NCBI RefSeq assembly: GCF_040371085.1
Contig: NZ_JAMBMT010000001.1
Coordinates: 434,001-498,000, forward strand
Direction of reading: 5' to 3'
Length of the DNA: 64,000 nt
Source: Psychrobacter sp. AH5
GTDB lineage: Bacteria > Pseudomonadota > Gammaproteobacteria > Pseudomonadales > Moraxellaceae
A program made the position numbers and the translations under genes. Within the stretch, counting starts at the first letter, position 1; every line of letters begins with the position of its first letter. Positions 18,001-27,100 of the stretch are shown piece after piece. The notes under the pieces are model-generated. The model searched no databases. It saw nothing but the letters and a program-made list of their open reading frames with translations, and was not told the origin of the DNA.

Positions 18001-19712
18001 TGGCTTTCTAAGTCACCTATGCGGTGATGAAGTGGTTTATGCAACCAATTAGTATTGAGTATGATTTCTAAGTCACCTATGCGGTGATGAAGTGACCAAA
18101 CCTCGCCGTAAATATCAGGTATGCTTTCTAAGTCACCTATGCGGTGATGAAGGAGACAGCCGAAACCGTCTTACTGCTTAACGATTTCTAAGTCACCTAT
18201 GCGGTGATGAAGCAGTGCTAGACGTTATCAAGGCGGTCATCAAATTTCTAAGTCACCTATGCGGTGATGAAGAAATAACTCCCATCTGATACCGCCCTCT
18301 AGTGTTTCTAAGTCACCTATGCGGTGATGAAGAGTTATTTAACGCTAAGTTTGACATGGACTTGTTTCTAAGTCACCTATGCGGTGATGAAGTTAACAGC
18401 GGTTATTAATAAAGACAAGGATCATTTCTAAGTCACCTATGCGGTGATGAAGAGCCTTGATCAATCACCACTTTGTCCGATAACTTTCTAAGTCACCTAT
18501 GCGGTGATGAAGCAAGGTGCTGATGACATTGAGAACTCTATTACTTTCTAAGTCACCTATGCGGTGATGAAGAATGTCCGAACGCGCTTGTAGATAGGCT
18601 TATGTTTCTAAGTCACCTATGCGGTGATGAAGATAGTGCTATCGCAACGGTAGTGACAGCTATGTTTCTAAGTCACCTATGCGGTGATGAAGATAATAGA
18701 TATAGTCAAACAGGGATTTGAGAGTTTCTAAGTCACCTATGCGGTGATGAAGATAATCAGGCATTTAAACTCCCTAGCGCATCATTTCTAAGTCACCTAT
18801 GCGGTGATGAAGAACGAAGTTATGACGTAGATAATTTTATGAAATTTCTAAGTCACCTATGCGGTGATGAAGTCAGTAGCTATTATCGCGGTGGCAGGTA
18901 TATCTTTCTAAGTCACCTATGCGGTGATGAAGTATTTCTACGAGCAGACAGGCGGCGACATATCTTTCTAAGTCACCTATGCGGTGATGAAGAGCAATAC
19001 ACACAACCACCGACTTATGATGAGTTTCTAAGTCACCTATGCGGTGATGAAGTTAACACAATTAGTTATGTAGTGCCGTTTTTATTTCTAAGTCACCTAT
19101 GCGGTGATGAAGGAATTAAGCGCATTATCTTCGTCAAGACCACTTTTCTAAGTCACCTATGCGGTGATGAAGGTCAGCGACACGCGCTTCGCGCAAGATA
19201 GCACTTTCTAAGTCACCTATGCGGTGATGAAGCCTGTCACGCCCCATGAGCGATAATCGCTTGATTTCTAAGTCACCTATGCGGTGATGAAGGAATATAC
19301 AGGGCGCTTATGGTCGTGGTCGATTTTCTAAGTCACCTATGCGGTGATGAAGCTCAAGCTCAGCTATAGCAAGCGCACCAAAGCTTTCTAAGTCACCTAT
19401 GCGGTGATGAAGCAAGCCACACGTATGCTATTTACTGAGTTGCCTTTCTAAGTCACCTATGCGGTGATGAAGGGCTCGATTAGGACGCATAACGGACGAA
19501 TTAATTTCTAAGTCACCTATGCGGTGATGAAGTTGTTATTGTCGGCTGCTTAGTTGGCATGTCATTTCTAAGTCACCTATGCGGTGATGAAGTTAAGTGC
19601 TGCCGGCTCAATGTTTAAGTCATTTTTCTAAGTCACCTATGCGGTGATGAAGCTCGACTTGGCTCTAGTGTTGGCTTTTTAGGCTTTCTAAGTCACCTAT
19701 GCGGTGATGAAG
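15014..19712 (-). CRISPR. Main type I-F CRISPR array, 78 identical repeats plus one truncated
   Basis: Complete 28-bp repeats occur every 60 bp from 15064-15091 to 19685-19712. A truncated copy at 15014-15031 abuts the IS region. Spacers are 32 bp, except one of 33 bp at 16592-16624. On the minus strand the repeat contains stem TCACC / GGTGA with loop GCATA, and ends in the 8-nt handle CTTAGAAA, as in type I-F crRNAs. All 78 repeats look identical. Transcription runs leftwards from the csy4-proximal leader: the repeat orientation, the TATAAT just outside the first repeat and the degenerate distal end all agree. Apparent reading frames with FLSHLCGDE are only translated repeats. Confidence 0.98.
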
Positions 19713-19889
19713 AGGAATTATACCTCAAAAAATTCAGCTACGATAAGGGATGGAGGGCAGAACACCCTATTTCACCCTCCATTTTTCGCTCTATCGTAAC
19801 TGGTTGATTTCATTACAAGTTTTTAAACAGCTCAAAAAAAGGGTTTTTTGCCCAATTTTTGGGTCATTCGTCATGACCATTTTATTGAC
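19713..19889 (-). promoter_or_regulatory. CRISPR leader with promoter and inverted repeat
   Basis: This is the 177 bp between the first repeat and csy4. On the minus strand a perfect TATAAT (19722-19717) lies four bases before the first repeat, with a weak -35-like TTATCG 18 bp upstream. Transcription would then start inside or at the first repeat. A nested inverted repeat surrounds this: TACGATA (19739-19745) with TATCGTA (19792-19798), and GGAGGG with CCCTCC inside. It could be a leader anchor for spacer integration or a csy4 terminator. Confidence 0.65.
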
Positions 19890-20495
19890 TTACCAATGCG
19901 GTACAGTAACCGTATCTGCCGCATTATTAATGCCATAACTATTTAACGACCCTTTGACCTCGTTATCTACCATCTCTTGAATAATAGATAAAGTGTAGGG
20001 CTGATTATTGCTAATGCTCCTTAAGTTAATATACGGATAGGGTTTATTATCCTGCTTGTGTTTGGCGCAGTGTATTAGCGCCGCCTCCAGCGTAATGCCT
20101 TTATGCTCAGCGAAGGCTTCAGCTTGCTTGAACACGTTTTTATTGCGGTAGCGTCTGACTACGATGTGCCCTTTGGCTTTGTCACCAACTTCATTGATGC
20201 GCTTTACATGCACGTAGTCAGTTAATCGCTCTAACCATTTATCAAGGTTTAAAATTTCTAATTCCTTTTGATTAGGTGCAAAGACACGTAACTTTAGTCC
20301 CAGCTTGGATGATTTACCCTTTTCATCATAATGATAATCAGGGAAGCTGACACCGATGGAGTCGATGCCGTGATTATTTTTCATCTCCGCTAAGGCAATG
20401 TGCAATTGGGTAAATAGCTTACTCCAAATGAAGTAGCTACTGATTTCAGGATCAGGTAATAGGGTGATTTCTTGGTAATGGGTAAGGTTAGACAT
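19890..20495 (-). CDS. csy4: Cas6f/Csy4 crRNA-processing endoribonuclease
   Basis: This 201-residue type I-F Cas6 cuts the pre-crRNA at the base of the repeat hairpin and stays bound to the 3' end. The N-terminal KLFTQLHIALAE places His32 where the catalytic His29 of Pseudomonas Csy4 lies. IDSIGVSFPDY is the next conserved strand. KGHIVVRRYRNKNVFK, with Arg/Lys-rich residues, fits the RNA-binding helix. It is the last gene of csy1-2-3-4; its ATG overlaps the csy3 stop by one base (TAATG). The leader and array follow directly. Confidence 0.93.
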   Translation of the reverse strand: MSNLTHYQEITLLPDPEISSYFIWSKLFTQLHIALAEMKNNHGIDSIGVSFPDYHYDEKGKSSKLGLKLRVFAPNQKELEILNLDKWLERLTDYVHVKRINEVGDKAKGHIVVRRYRNKNVFKQAEAFAEHKGITLEAALIHCAKHKQDNKPYPYINLRSISNNQPYTLSIIQEMVDNEVKGSLNSYGINNAADTVTVPHW

Positions 20496-21511
20496 TATTT
20501 CTCCTTGGCGCTGGCACCGAATACGCCACCACGGATAAGTACACCCATCACATAATGCTGTTGGTTGACGTCTGGCGCCTCACCTTTTAATACCCAATTA
20601 TCAAACAAGGTGTAAAAGTCCATGTCAGCTTTGGGCTGGCGAAAGGCAGTACCTAAAGTGGTTACGGCACCATAAGGCTCAACGGCGATAGGGAACTCGG
20701 CATCAGGATACCAGTCGTCGATAGTACGAATGGCGTTGCTGACTTTTTGTGAGTGCATGCCCGCTTTACCATTAATTTGATAAAGCTCTTTAGATTTCGT
20801 TTTGCCAGTATCAAGTACTAGCTCTTGCGAGGGATAGACTTCTTGACCGTAGCCCATGATAGCAGTAGCTTTGACGTATAAAATGATAAAAGCGTCATCA
20901 TTTAATCCTTGCTCAATAAGGCTGGCAAGTTGATTGATATCATCGTTTTGTGCCGCCTCCTCATCAAAGCCACGTAGCGAGATTGATTTAGCATCAAAAT
21001 CAAAGCGCTGCGCACTGCCATCAACGGTACAGCTAACACTAACTTGAATACTTTCAGCGCCTACGCGGTTGCGCCACAGCCAGCGTGCATTAGCGATATT
21101 AGTAGCATAGCGGCGTGCCAATTCACTGACACCTTGGTTTTCTAAATAATCCTGTACAGTCGAAACTAAAGCTTGTTGATAATCTTGGTTGTTACAAACG
21201 CTAGGCTTACCTGAGAAAGGTAATACCTTACAGCTCCAAGTTACTACCAAGGTGTCGCAGTCCTCGTCTAACGCGGCAGAATCTACGCGTTGTAGGTTAG
21301 CTTTTTCGATTTCAGCATCTAATTTGGCAGGGTCAATTTTTTCAGGGTTTTTTAGACGGTTACTAATCGTACCGCGCACTGATTTTTCTTTAATAGTAAC
21401 AGGTTGCGCTTTGCTGTCTTTGTTTTGAATGTTTTGTTGGGCAAAAAAAGCGTCAGAGATGTCGAGGTTACGCTCAAAAGCCAATACGCTAGCGGTTTTT
21501 AATTTACTCAT
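20495..21511 (-). CDS. csy3: Cas7f/Csy3 backbone subunit of the type I-F Cascade
   Basis: This 338-residue subunit would polymerise along the crRNA guide (six copies in a canonical 32-nt complex). Recognisable features are the N-terminal KTASVLAFERNLDISDAFF, the thumb region rich in charged residues, and the C-terminal EVYPSQEL and AVTTLGTAFRQPK strands. Csy3 thumbs flip out every sixth guide base, which matters for the guide match near csy1. It has a good ribosome binding site (ggagc) and lies 53 bp after csy2. Confidence 0.93.
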   Translation of the reverse strand: MSKLKTASVLAFERNLDISDAFFAQQNIQNKDSKAQPVTIKEKSVRGTISNRLKNPEKIDPAKLDAEIEKANLQRVDSAALDEDCDTLVVTWSCKVLPFSGKPSVCNNQDYQQALVSTVQDYLENQGVSELARRYATNIANARWLWRNRVGAESIQVSVSCTVDGSAQRFDFDAKSISLRGFDEEAAQNDDINQLASLIEQGLNDDAFIILYVKATAIMGYGQEVYPSQELVLDTGKTKSKELYQINGKAGMHSQKVSNAIRTIDDWYPDAEFPIAVEPYGAVTTLGTAFRQPKADMDFYTLFDNWVLKGEAPDVNQQHYVMGVLIRGGVFGASAKEK

Positions 21512-21564
21512 AGTAGTGCTCCAGTGGTTTAAAACTTAGGTAAAAAGTATGATAAAAAAAGCGA

Positions 21565-22515
21565 TTAAAATTCAGGTTCTTGGGTTACTAGGTACAGATT
21601 CTGTTCATTATCATAATGGTAACGCCAAAACGCATTAGTGATATCATATTCGCTATAGGCTCCGCCTAAGCGCTGCGGATACACCCACTTACCAAGGCTA
21701 TAAATGGCTTCGACATACTGGCTGGGGTATTCAGGATTGCGCACATTTTGCATGACGCCCGCATCATAAAGCTCAGAGATACCTTGATAACCTATCGGCA
21801 TCGGTACTAACCAGCCGCGCCCTGTTTTACGAGAAGCCGCTGCCCATTTAGTATCGCCGTTTTTTTGGGTTTCAGGGATATGATGCAACGCGCAAACCTC
21901 TATTAATGCATCAAGCGGCGTAGCGTCTGGATTATCGGCTTGTACCTCATTAATAATCTCAGTAAACTCCTCTTGCGCGTCCATCAGTACAAAGGCAGGT
22001 AATAGATGAGCTGTGATAGCATCGACATCATCATAACTAATAAACTGCACAGGATTGAAACGATCGATACCCTGCACGCTACCGCCAGCCATGCGTTGTT
22101 GCTGAATCCATTGCTTAGTTTTGGTCATCAGGATTTCAGTTTTCGCCTCATCAGGTCTATTGCTGCCTAATACTTCAACCGCAAAACTCATGACCAATCG
22201 GCATTTACCCTCTTCGATAATAGAAGCGGTTTTGCCATCTTTTTTGATAGGGTTTCGTGTTTGATTAAACGTATAGTTGCTATAGCTCTTGTCTCGGTAT
22301 ATCTGTGGATGGCACTCGTGGCAAGCAAGCAATACACCGCATAGAGACAAATTATCTAACTCATCAAGTGCTGCTACTTTACGCGACATCGCATGAAAGC
22401 TACCCAAAAACCCAGTGATAGCGGGGAAGCCAAAGGTTAGTGGGCTAGAGATAGCATTAGCACCTTCAATAACTACTTTTTTGAACAATAAATAACCGAT
22501 CACTGAATCACTCAT
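21565..22515 (-). CDS. csy2: Cas5f/Csy2 subunit of the type I-F Cascade
   Basis: This 316-residue subunit forms the tail with Csy1 and holds the 5' handle of the crRNA. The start YLLFKKVVIEGANAISSPL followed by TFGFPAITGFLGSFHAMSRK is the typical Csy2 opening. GWLVPMPIGYQGISELYDAG and a C-terminal YSLGKWVYPQRLG are also family-like. The ATG overlaps the csy1 stop (ATGA), indicating translational coupling. Confidence 0.92.
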   Translation of the reverse strand: MSDSVIGYLLFKKVVIEGANAISSPLTFGFPAITGFLGSFHAMSRKVAALDELDNLSLCGVLLACHECHPQIYRDKSYSNYTFNQTRNPIKKDGKTASIIEEGKCRLVMSFAVEVLGSNRPDEAKTEILMTKTKQWIQQQRMAGGSVQGIDRFNPVQFISYDDVDAITAHLLPAFVLMDAQEEFTEIINEVQADNPDATPLDALIEVCALHHIPETQKNGDTKWAAASRKTGRGWLVPMPIGYQGISELYDAGVMQNVRNPEYPSQYVEAIYSLGKWVYPQRLGGAYSEYDITNAFWRYHYDNEQNLYLVTQEPEF

Positions 22516-23873
22516 AAAAACACTCCTTTACCTGCTCGCTCATACAAGCTCTTCATAGCTTCAATATCACGTTCCCACTGGTTGTGCTCAGGATCAGCAA
22601 TCTCGGTACGAATATCCTTAAACTTCTCTTGCAATAGAGCGTTCATCCAGCGAGCAAAGCGATGAATAATTTCTTTGTGCCACTCTGTCTGCTCGCGGCG
22701 AGTACTCCATTCCTCTTCGTCAGGCAATTCGGCACGCTTGGGGTCTAACCAAAACTGCTCACACTCATCCAGCTCAGAATCCTTTGTCCAGCCAGCGGGC
22801 AGATCGTTACGCATATAATTGGCAAACTCAAAAATGCGCTTCAAAATTTCATCCATCGCCTCTTTACGTGCATCGCGAATATCGACATTGTTCTTGGCAC
22901 TTTTTACCACGTAGAAGATATCTTGAATGATAGGATTGACCTTATTAGCTAACGACTTGGCAAAGATAGTGCTAGCAAACTTAGAAGGCTTAAAAGTGCT
23001 ATTTGCTATGTTCAGCATTGGTGGTAGAGAGGGGAGGAGATAGTTAATTCCACCCTGTGAACTCATATGTCTACTGACACCTTGTGGATTACTTCCTCCT
23101 ATTCGCACAATAGCTAACTCTGAAAGAGTAAGATAAGAAAGTTGTTCGATTTCAGTGTTTTTAGAAAATCTATTCTTTTTTGCTGCAACAATTTCTTCAG
23201 AATATTTAATGTGATTGATTTTTTTGTGAACATAATTTGTCAAAGAAGAAGGGTAGAGAGGAACTATGCATATGTACTCATAATCGTTAATATGCCATAG
23301 AGTTTGTTTATTATATTCACTGGTATGTGGCTGAGAGTTTGCTCCAATAAGAGACTGTCTAAACACTTCAAAATACTGTTCTGAGAGTTCAGTGTTTTTT
23401 GATAAAGCTTGTTTAAATGATTCATTATTTTCAATAATGAGGTCTTTAATTTTCTTATCTCCTATAACCTCATAATCATAAAATGAAAATAGTGGAAGAG
23501 CAGCAGCGTTTCCACTCGCATCTAGATTGTGATTATTGATAGATTGATGCCCAACTAAGCTCTCTGGTAAGTCATTTTTAGGGCTAAAATTGATATTATC
23601 TCCTTTTGAGCTTGAATGTACTCCTTTTGAGATATGAGTACCAAAGCCGATTTGATTGGTCATTTTATTAGCGGCATAATCCATCCAAGTCTCTAATTCG
23701 TATTTCTCTTTGAATTTAGACAATGATTCATTCAGTTCAGATATTTTATCAATATCATCATCTTCAATAGCTTTAGCGAGTTGCTTTTGTTCTTTCTCAG
23801 TTTTCTTATCATATAGATGAGATAGAAATGCTTTTACAGCATCTTTTGCTTGTTCAGGGGAGATATCTGACAT
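22512..23873 (-). CDS. csy1: Cas8f/Csy1 large subunit of the type I-F Cascade
   Basis: This 453-residue subunit recognises the CC PAM. It is identified by position, length and the family-like segments GGSNPQGVSRHMSSQGG and LPSLPPML, and the C-terminal acidic/Trp-rich WARWM-type region (HRFARWMNALLQEKF). It starts the csy1-4 operon. A ribosome binding site (agga, 23881-23884) is 7 nt upstream. Its promoter and leader contain a sequence matching the guide of the neighbouring solitary repeat pair, so expression is probably auto-repressed by the complex it encodes. Confidence 0.92.
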   Translation of the reverse strand: MSDISPEQAKDAVKAFLSHLYDKKTEKEQKQLAKAIEDDDIDKISELNESLSKFKEKYELETWMDYAANKMTNQIGFGTHISKGVHSSSKGDNINFSPKNDLPESLVGHQSINNHNLDASGNAAALPLFSFYDYEVIGDKKIKDLIIENNESFKQALSKNTELSEQYFEVFRQSLIGANSQPHTSEYNKQTLWHINDYEYICIVPLYPSSLTNYVHKKINHIKYSEEIVAAKKNRFSKNTEIEQLSYLTLSELAIVRIGGSNPQGVSRHMSSQGGINYLLPSLPPMLNIANSTFKPSKFASTIFAKSLANKVNPIIQDIFYVVKSAKNNVDIRDARKEAMDEILKRIFEFANYMRNDLPAGWTKDSELDECEQFWLDPKRAELPDEEEWSTRREQTEWHKEIIHRFARWMNALLQEKFKDIRTEIADPEHNQWERDIEAMKSLYERAGKGVFL

Positions 23874-23891
23874 TATTAAATCCTTTTTTAT

Positions 23892-23914
23892 CCATGCTGT
23901 TACATTTAAAAACT
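23892..23914 (+). promoter_or_regulatory. Protospacer-like target of the solitary CRISPR guide, with CC PAM, in the csy1 leader
   Basis: CC at 23892-23893 is the type I-F PAM in the right place. Directly after it, bases 23894-23914 match guide positions 1-21 of the repeat pair at 24008-24085. Positions 1-5, 7-11, 13 and 15-21 agree. Mismatches are at 6, 12 and 14. Positions 6 and 12 are bases that Cas7 thumbs flip out of the guide, so they need not pair. The site lies just after the predicted csy1 start of transcription and ends next to the ribosome binding site. Confidence 0.82.
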
Positions 23915-23931
23915 AATATAGGCTTTCCGCT

Positions 23932-23960
23932 ACTATAGAACTAACAAGATAAATAGTAAA
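23932..23960 (-). promoter_or_regulatory. Predicted promoter of csy1-4
   Basis: On the minus strand a -35 TTTACT (23960-23955) and a -10 TATAGT (23937-23932) are spaced by exactly 17 bp. Transcription would start near 23925, giving a leader of about 52 nt. It is placed back to back with the promoter of the solitary repeat pair, so both share a 75-bp divergent control region. Confidence 0.6.
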
Positions 23961-23976
23961 CACTTTTTTAGCATAA

Positions 23977-24006
23977 TTTAAGATGGCTGTTTAAAACTGT
24001 TATAAT
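23977..24006 (+). promoter_or_regulatory. Predicted promoter of the solitary CRISPR-like RNA
   Basis: A perfect -10 TATAAT (24001-24006) with a -35-like TTTAAG (23977-23982) 18 bp upstream reads rightwards into the degenerate repeats. Expected start is near 24013, the first base of the repeat hairpin stem. This explains why the repeat bases 5' of the stem are not conserved. Confidence 0.65.
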
Positions 24007-24007
24007 G

Positions 24008-24085
24008 CAATATCACCGTATAGGTGACTTAGAAAATGCTATTACAGTAAAAAACTTTTTCACCACCGCATAGGTGGCTTATCGC
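24008..24085 (+). ncRNA. Solitary crRNA-like regulatory RNA (two degenerate I-F repeats, 22-nt guide)
   Basis: Repeat-like unit 1 is 24008-24035, with 24 of 28 bases identical to the array repeat. It has an intact stem TCACC/GGTGA and handle CTTAGAAA. Unit 2 is 24058-24085 (21 of 28), with stem CCACC/GGTGG: both stem changes are compensated, so the hairpin is kept while the handle is lost. The guide between them is 24036-24057, 22 nt rather than 32. The orientation is opposite to the main array and to cas transcription. Csy4 could release a short crRNA-like guide, whose best match is the csy1 leader. This resembles CreA/CreR-type Cas-regulating RNAs known from other type I systems. No toxin gene is evident, so an autoregulator is more likely than a CreTA pair. 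Confidence 0.82.
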
Positions 24086-24086
24086 A

Positions 24087-24112
24087 AAGCACGGTTAGCG
24101 CCGTGCTTTTTT
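24087..24112 (+). terminator. Terminator of the solitary CRISPR-like RNA
   Basis: A GC-rich hairpin, GCACGG (24089-24094) pairing with CCGTGC (24101-24106), is followed by six T (24107-24112). It lies two bases after the second degenerate repeat and completes an independent transcription unit. Confidence 0.8.
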
Positions 24113-24136
24113 ATGCCTGTCACACTTAAACTCAGC

Positions 24137-27100
24137 CTACTCACGCATAAATCCAAAAAATTCATGAAACCTCCAGCCTCTGTTATTGCTCAGCGTTATT
24201 CGATCAAGGGATACAGACGAGTAAGTAATAGCAAGCGAGCGCAGGCTTTTATCAGGTTGTTTGCGCTGTATGTCTTTGAGCGCTGCTTGAGTCGTTGTCA
24301 GTAGCCAAGGTTTAATATAAGGGTGGGTGAATTCAAAATTTAATACTTGCAGCTCTTTATTATGTGGACTGGTATGAGTCAAGCCTTTTTCAAACACGTC
24401 TTCGCTATAATAAGCATCAAAACCTTGTGTAGTCTCGTTCGTATCTTCATCATCATTGACCATGCGCGGAATTAACAACCAATCGTCTTGTGGAGTACCT
24501 GCTCGAAAGGGTGTGATTTGCTGCAAATGAGTATGGGCGCGGTTTGCTGTAGCGTCAGAGTGCCAATAAGCATTCACATAGTTTATCTTGCTGCTATTCA
24601 GCAGTTCATGCATGACTTGATGTTCAAGCTCACTCAAGGTTTCAGTTTTTTTGTGCTTACGCTCGTCGGTATTGATTGAGCTAATAATTCTTGGCCGCGC
24701 ATCAACATGTGCCAATTGCTCACCAGTTATCAGCTCGTTCAAGTCATAACTTTTTGGCTTAATAGTAATAGTTTCAAACCCAGGATGAGTAAAAATAGGC
24801 GCTTTTGCATGACGTTTCTTAAAATAACGAATGTTATATTGCAGCAGTAGGATATTTGGCTCATTAGCGACCTTATCAGGACGATGTCGCCAGACACGAC
24901 CTGCCAGCTGAATGATAGAGCGCATAGAGGAGGGTTCTACTATTGACCAGTCATAATCATGGTCGCGTCCGACCTCTGCGACAGGGGTGGCAAGTACCAT
25001 AAAGATATGATTTTTGGCAGGATTATTAGCAATGGCTTGCTTAATCTCAAGATGGTTAAATATGCTCACTTTACTATCGCTACGGTCTAAGATTCTATCC
25101 AACTTATTCTCTAAAGCGTTGCGCAGTAGCAAAAGCTGCTTGGCGTGATAGCAAGTAATATGAATGAAAGTGTCTGCGGGCAGCTGTACATTGTCAGGCG
25201 TAAAGAGTTGCTGGGCGATACTGGTAATATTATTGACGTTGGCGACACGTATAAGCCCGATACTCACTTTTTGATCTGTCGTCTGATGAGTGAGCGCATG
25301 ATGCTGGTGTAGCTTGATTGCACCATCAACCAGTGTTTGCGCAAGCTTGCTATAAAACTGATGATCTTGGTTTTTGTTATAGCTCATTAAACTCAGGGGT
25401 AAAATCTCTGCTTTGCGGCGAATAGGTTGTTTGGCTAAATAGCTGGCTCGCTGCTCACTAAAGGTGTTATGAGCCTGATAAAAATCAACAACGTCGGCAC
25501 ATTGCTCGGACAGCATCGCTTTGGGCTGTTCGTCATACCAAGCACAAACCACTTTTGGCGCAGGTTTATTTTGGCTTTGATTAAACAATTTGCGCCCTTC
25601 CATATAAGCCTCAAACAATCCTGTTACCAAATCAGGCGTCAAGGTCGCAGACGATAACAGCACCCGCGTACCAAAAAGTCCAGCAAGATGCACTAAACGC
25701 GACAGCGCAGGCAAGTCCGCTTGATCAAAGTCATCAGGCTCATCGAGTATCAAGTCACTACTAAGCAGTCGCAGCATGGGGGCAATATATTTACCGCCGC
25801 GTTTGCACTCAGAGGCTTGGATAATATGGTCAACGGTGCAGGTCACGATAGGCGCAAATATTAAATCGCGTGCTTTAGGGCTAGCGATGACCGTATCGAG
25901 ATTCAGCGCTTCATAGTCTTGATAATCAATATCACTATCAACGATTTCATCTAACAAATCCTCACTAGATTCACTACCAAAGCTTTTAGATTCATTATCA
26001 GGCTCATCGTCTTTTTTATATTCGCCAATAATATCGGTAAACTCATCGTTTTTATTGTCGTATGCCATTTCAAACAGCTTTTTGTTGGCGCTACCGCCGA
26101 CCAGTATGGCTAATTGGTCACCTGCTAATTTTAAGTTTTTACGAAAGCTTAAGCCGGTTTGCAAGGTTAGAATCCGTAGACCTAGCGCAATAGTAAAGCG
26201 TGCGCCTTTTTTGGGATCAGCTAAGGCGTACATAATACGAGCATTACCAATCGTTTTACCCGCGCCTGTCGATGCCATATTGACCCCAAAAAACCCATGC
26301 TCGCGCGTTGTATCAGCCAAAGCATAGGTCATTTTGAAGGCTTGGTTCTGCCATTTAAAACGTTCAATTCCAGTAGGTTTGGCTAATGGGTCATGGTTGC
26401 GCAGTGTCGGCATCTCACTAGCGATGATAGGCAGCGCACGAGCGATGTGCGCGGTAAAAGCACCAACACCTAATAAGTGTTCTTCAAGAGACTGTTTAAC
26501 CGTCGGTGTGCTAGCGCTCCGATCAGTATTAGCGGCTAAATTTTTGAAGCTACTATCGACTTTGATGCAGCGAGAGTCGTCTTGCTTGAGACTAGAATAG
26601 TTATGATCGCCTACCATTAAGCACAGACGGGATAAATGCAGTAAGAAGGGGTCGCTAATGGCTTTATTGTCATCAACCGCTTGCTGGCTTATTTGCATTA
26701 AAGCAGGGTCATTCAAAGCTTTTTTAGACCAACGTCTGATATTTTTTTGCCAAGCGAGGCTATTTATCACTAACTGCTCAAATTGCCAAAAGTTGTTTAA
26801 CTGAGTTTTAGTCATCTCCTCTAGTGATTTTGGATTTTTAACCCAGTAGTCGATAGGAGTTAACTTGCTATAAAACTGATTCAATTGAACTTTAATATCT
26901 ATTAGACCTCTAGGGCTTCTGAGACGCTCTATTTGTCTTGGAGGATAATAGACTTTATTAATTGGTGGCAAGCGATGATGAGTGACAATCAGCCAAGCGA
27001 CCCACTGCGCTAGGGGCGGCATCACTCTTACATTGACAGCATCTTGATTAGCACTAGATAGTAGCTTTTCTATATTATTGCCATCTAGCCATTTTTTTAA

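Noticed and set aside
15092..19201. Open frames with repeated FLSHLCGDE or LHHRIGDLE segments across the array
   Set aside because: They are translations of CRISPR repeats and spacers; a 60-bp period keeps a frame open by chance.
23894..23938. A 14-codon plus-strand frame (MLLHLKTNIG...) that could be a CreT-like small toxin
   Set aside because: No plus-strand promoter or ribosome binding site precedes it, and it overlaps the csy1 promoter. The guide match is better explained as csy1 autorepression.
24008..24085. Reading the solitary repeat pair as a normal second CRISPR array
   Set aside because: The spacer is 22 not 32 nt, the repeats are degenerate but structurally kept, and it has its own terminator; a working immune array is unlikely.
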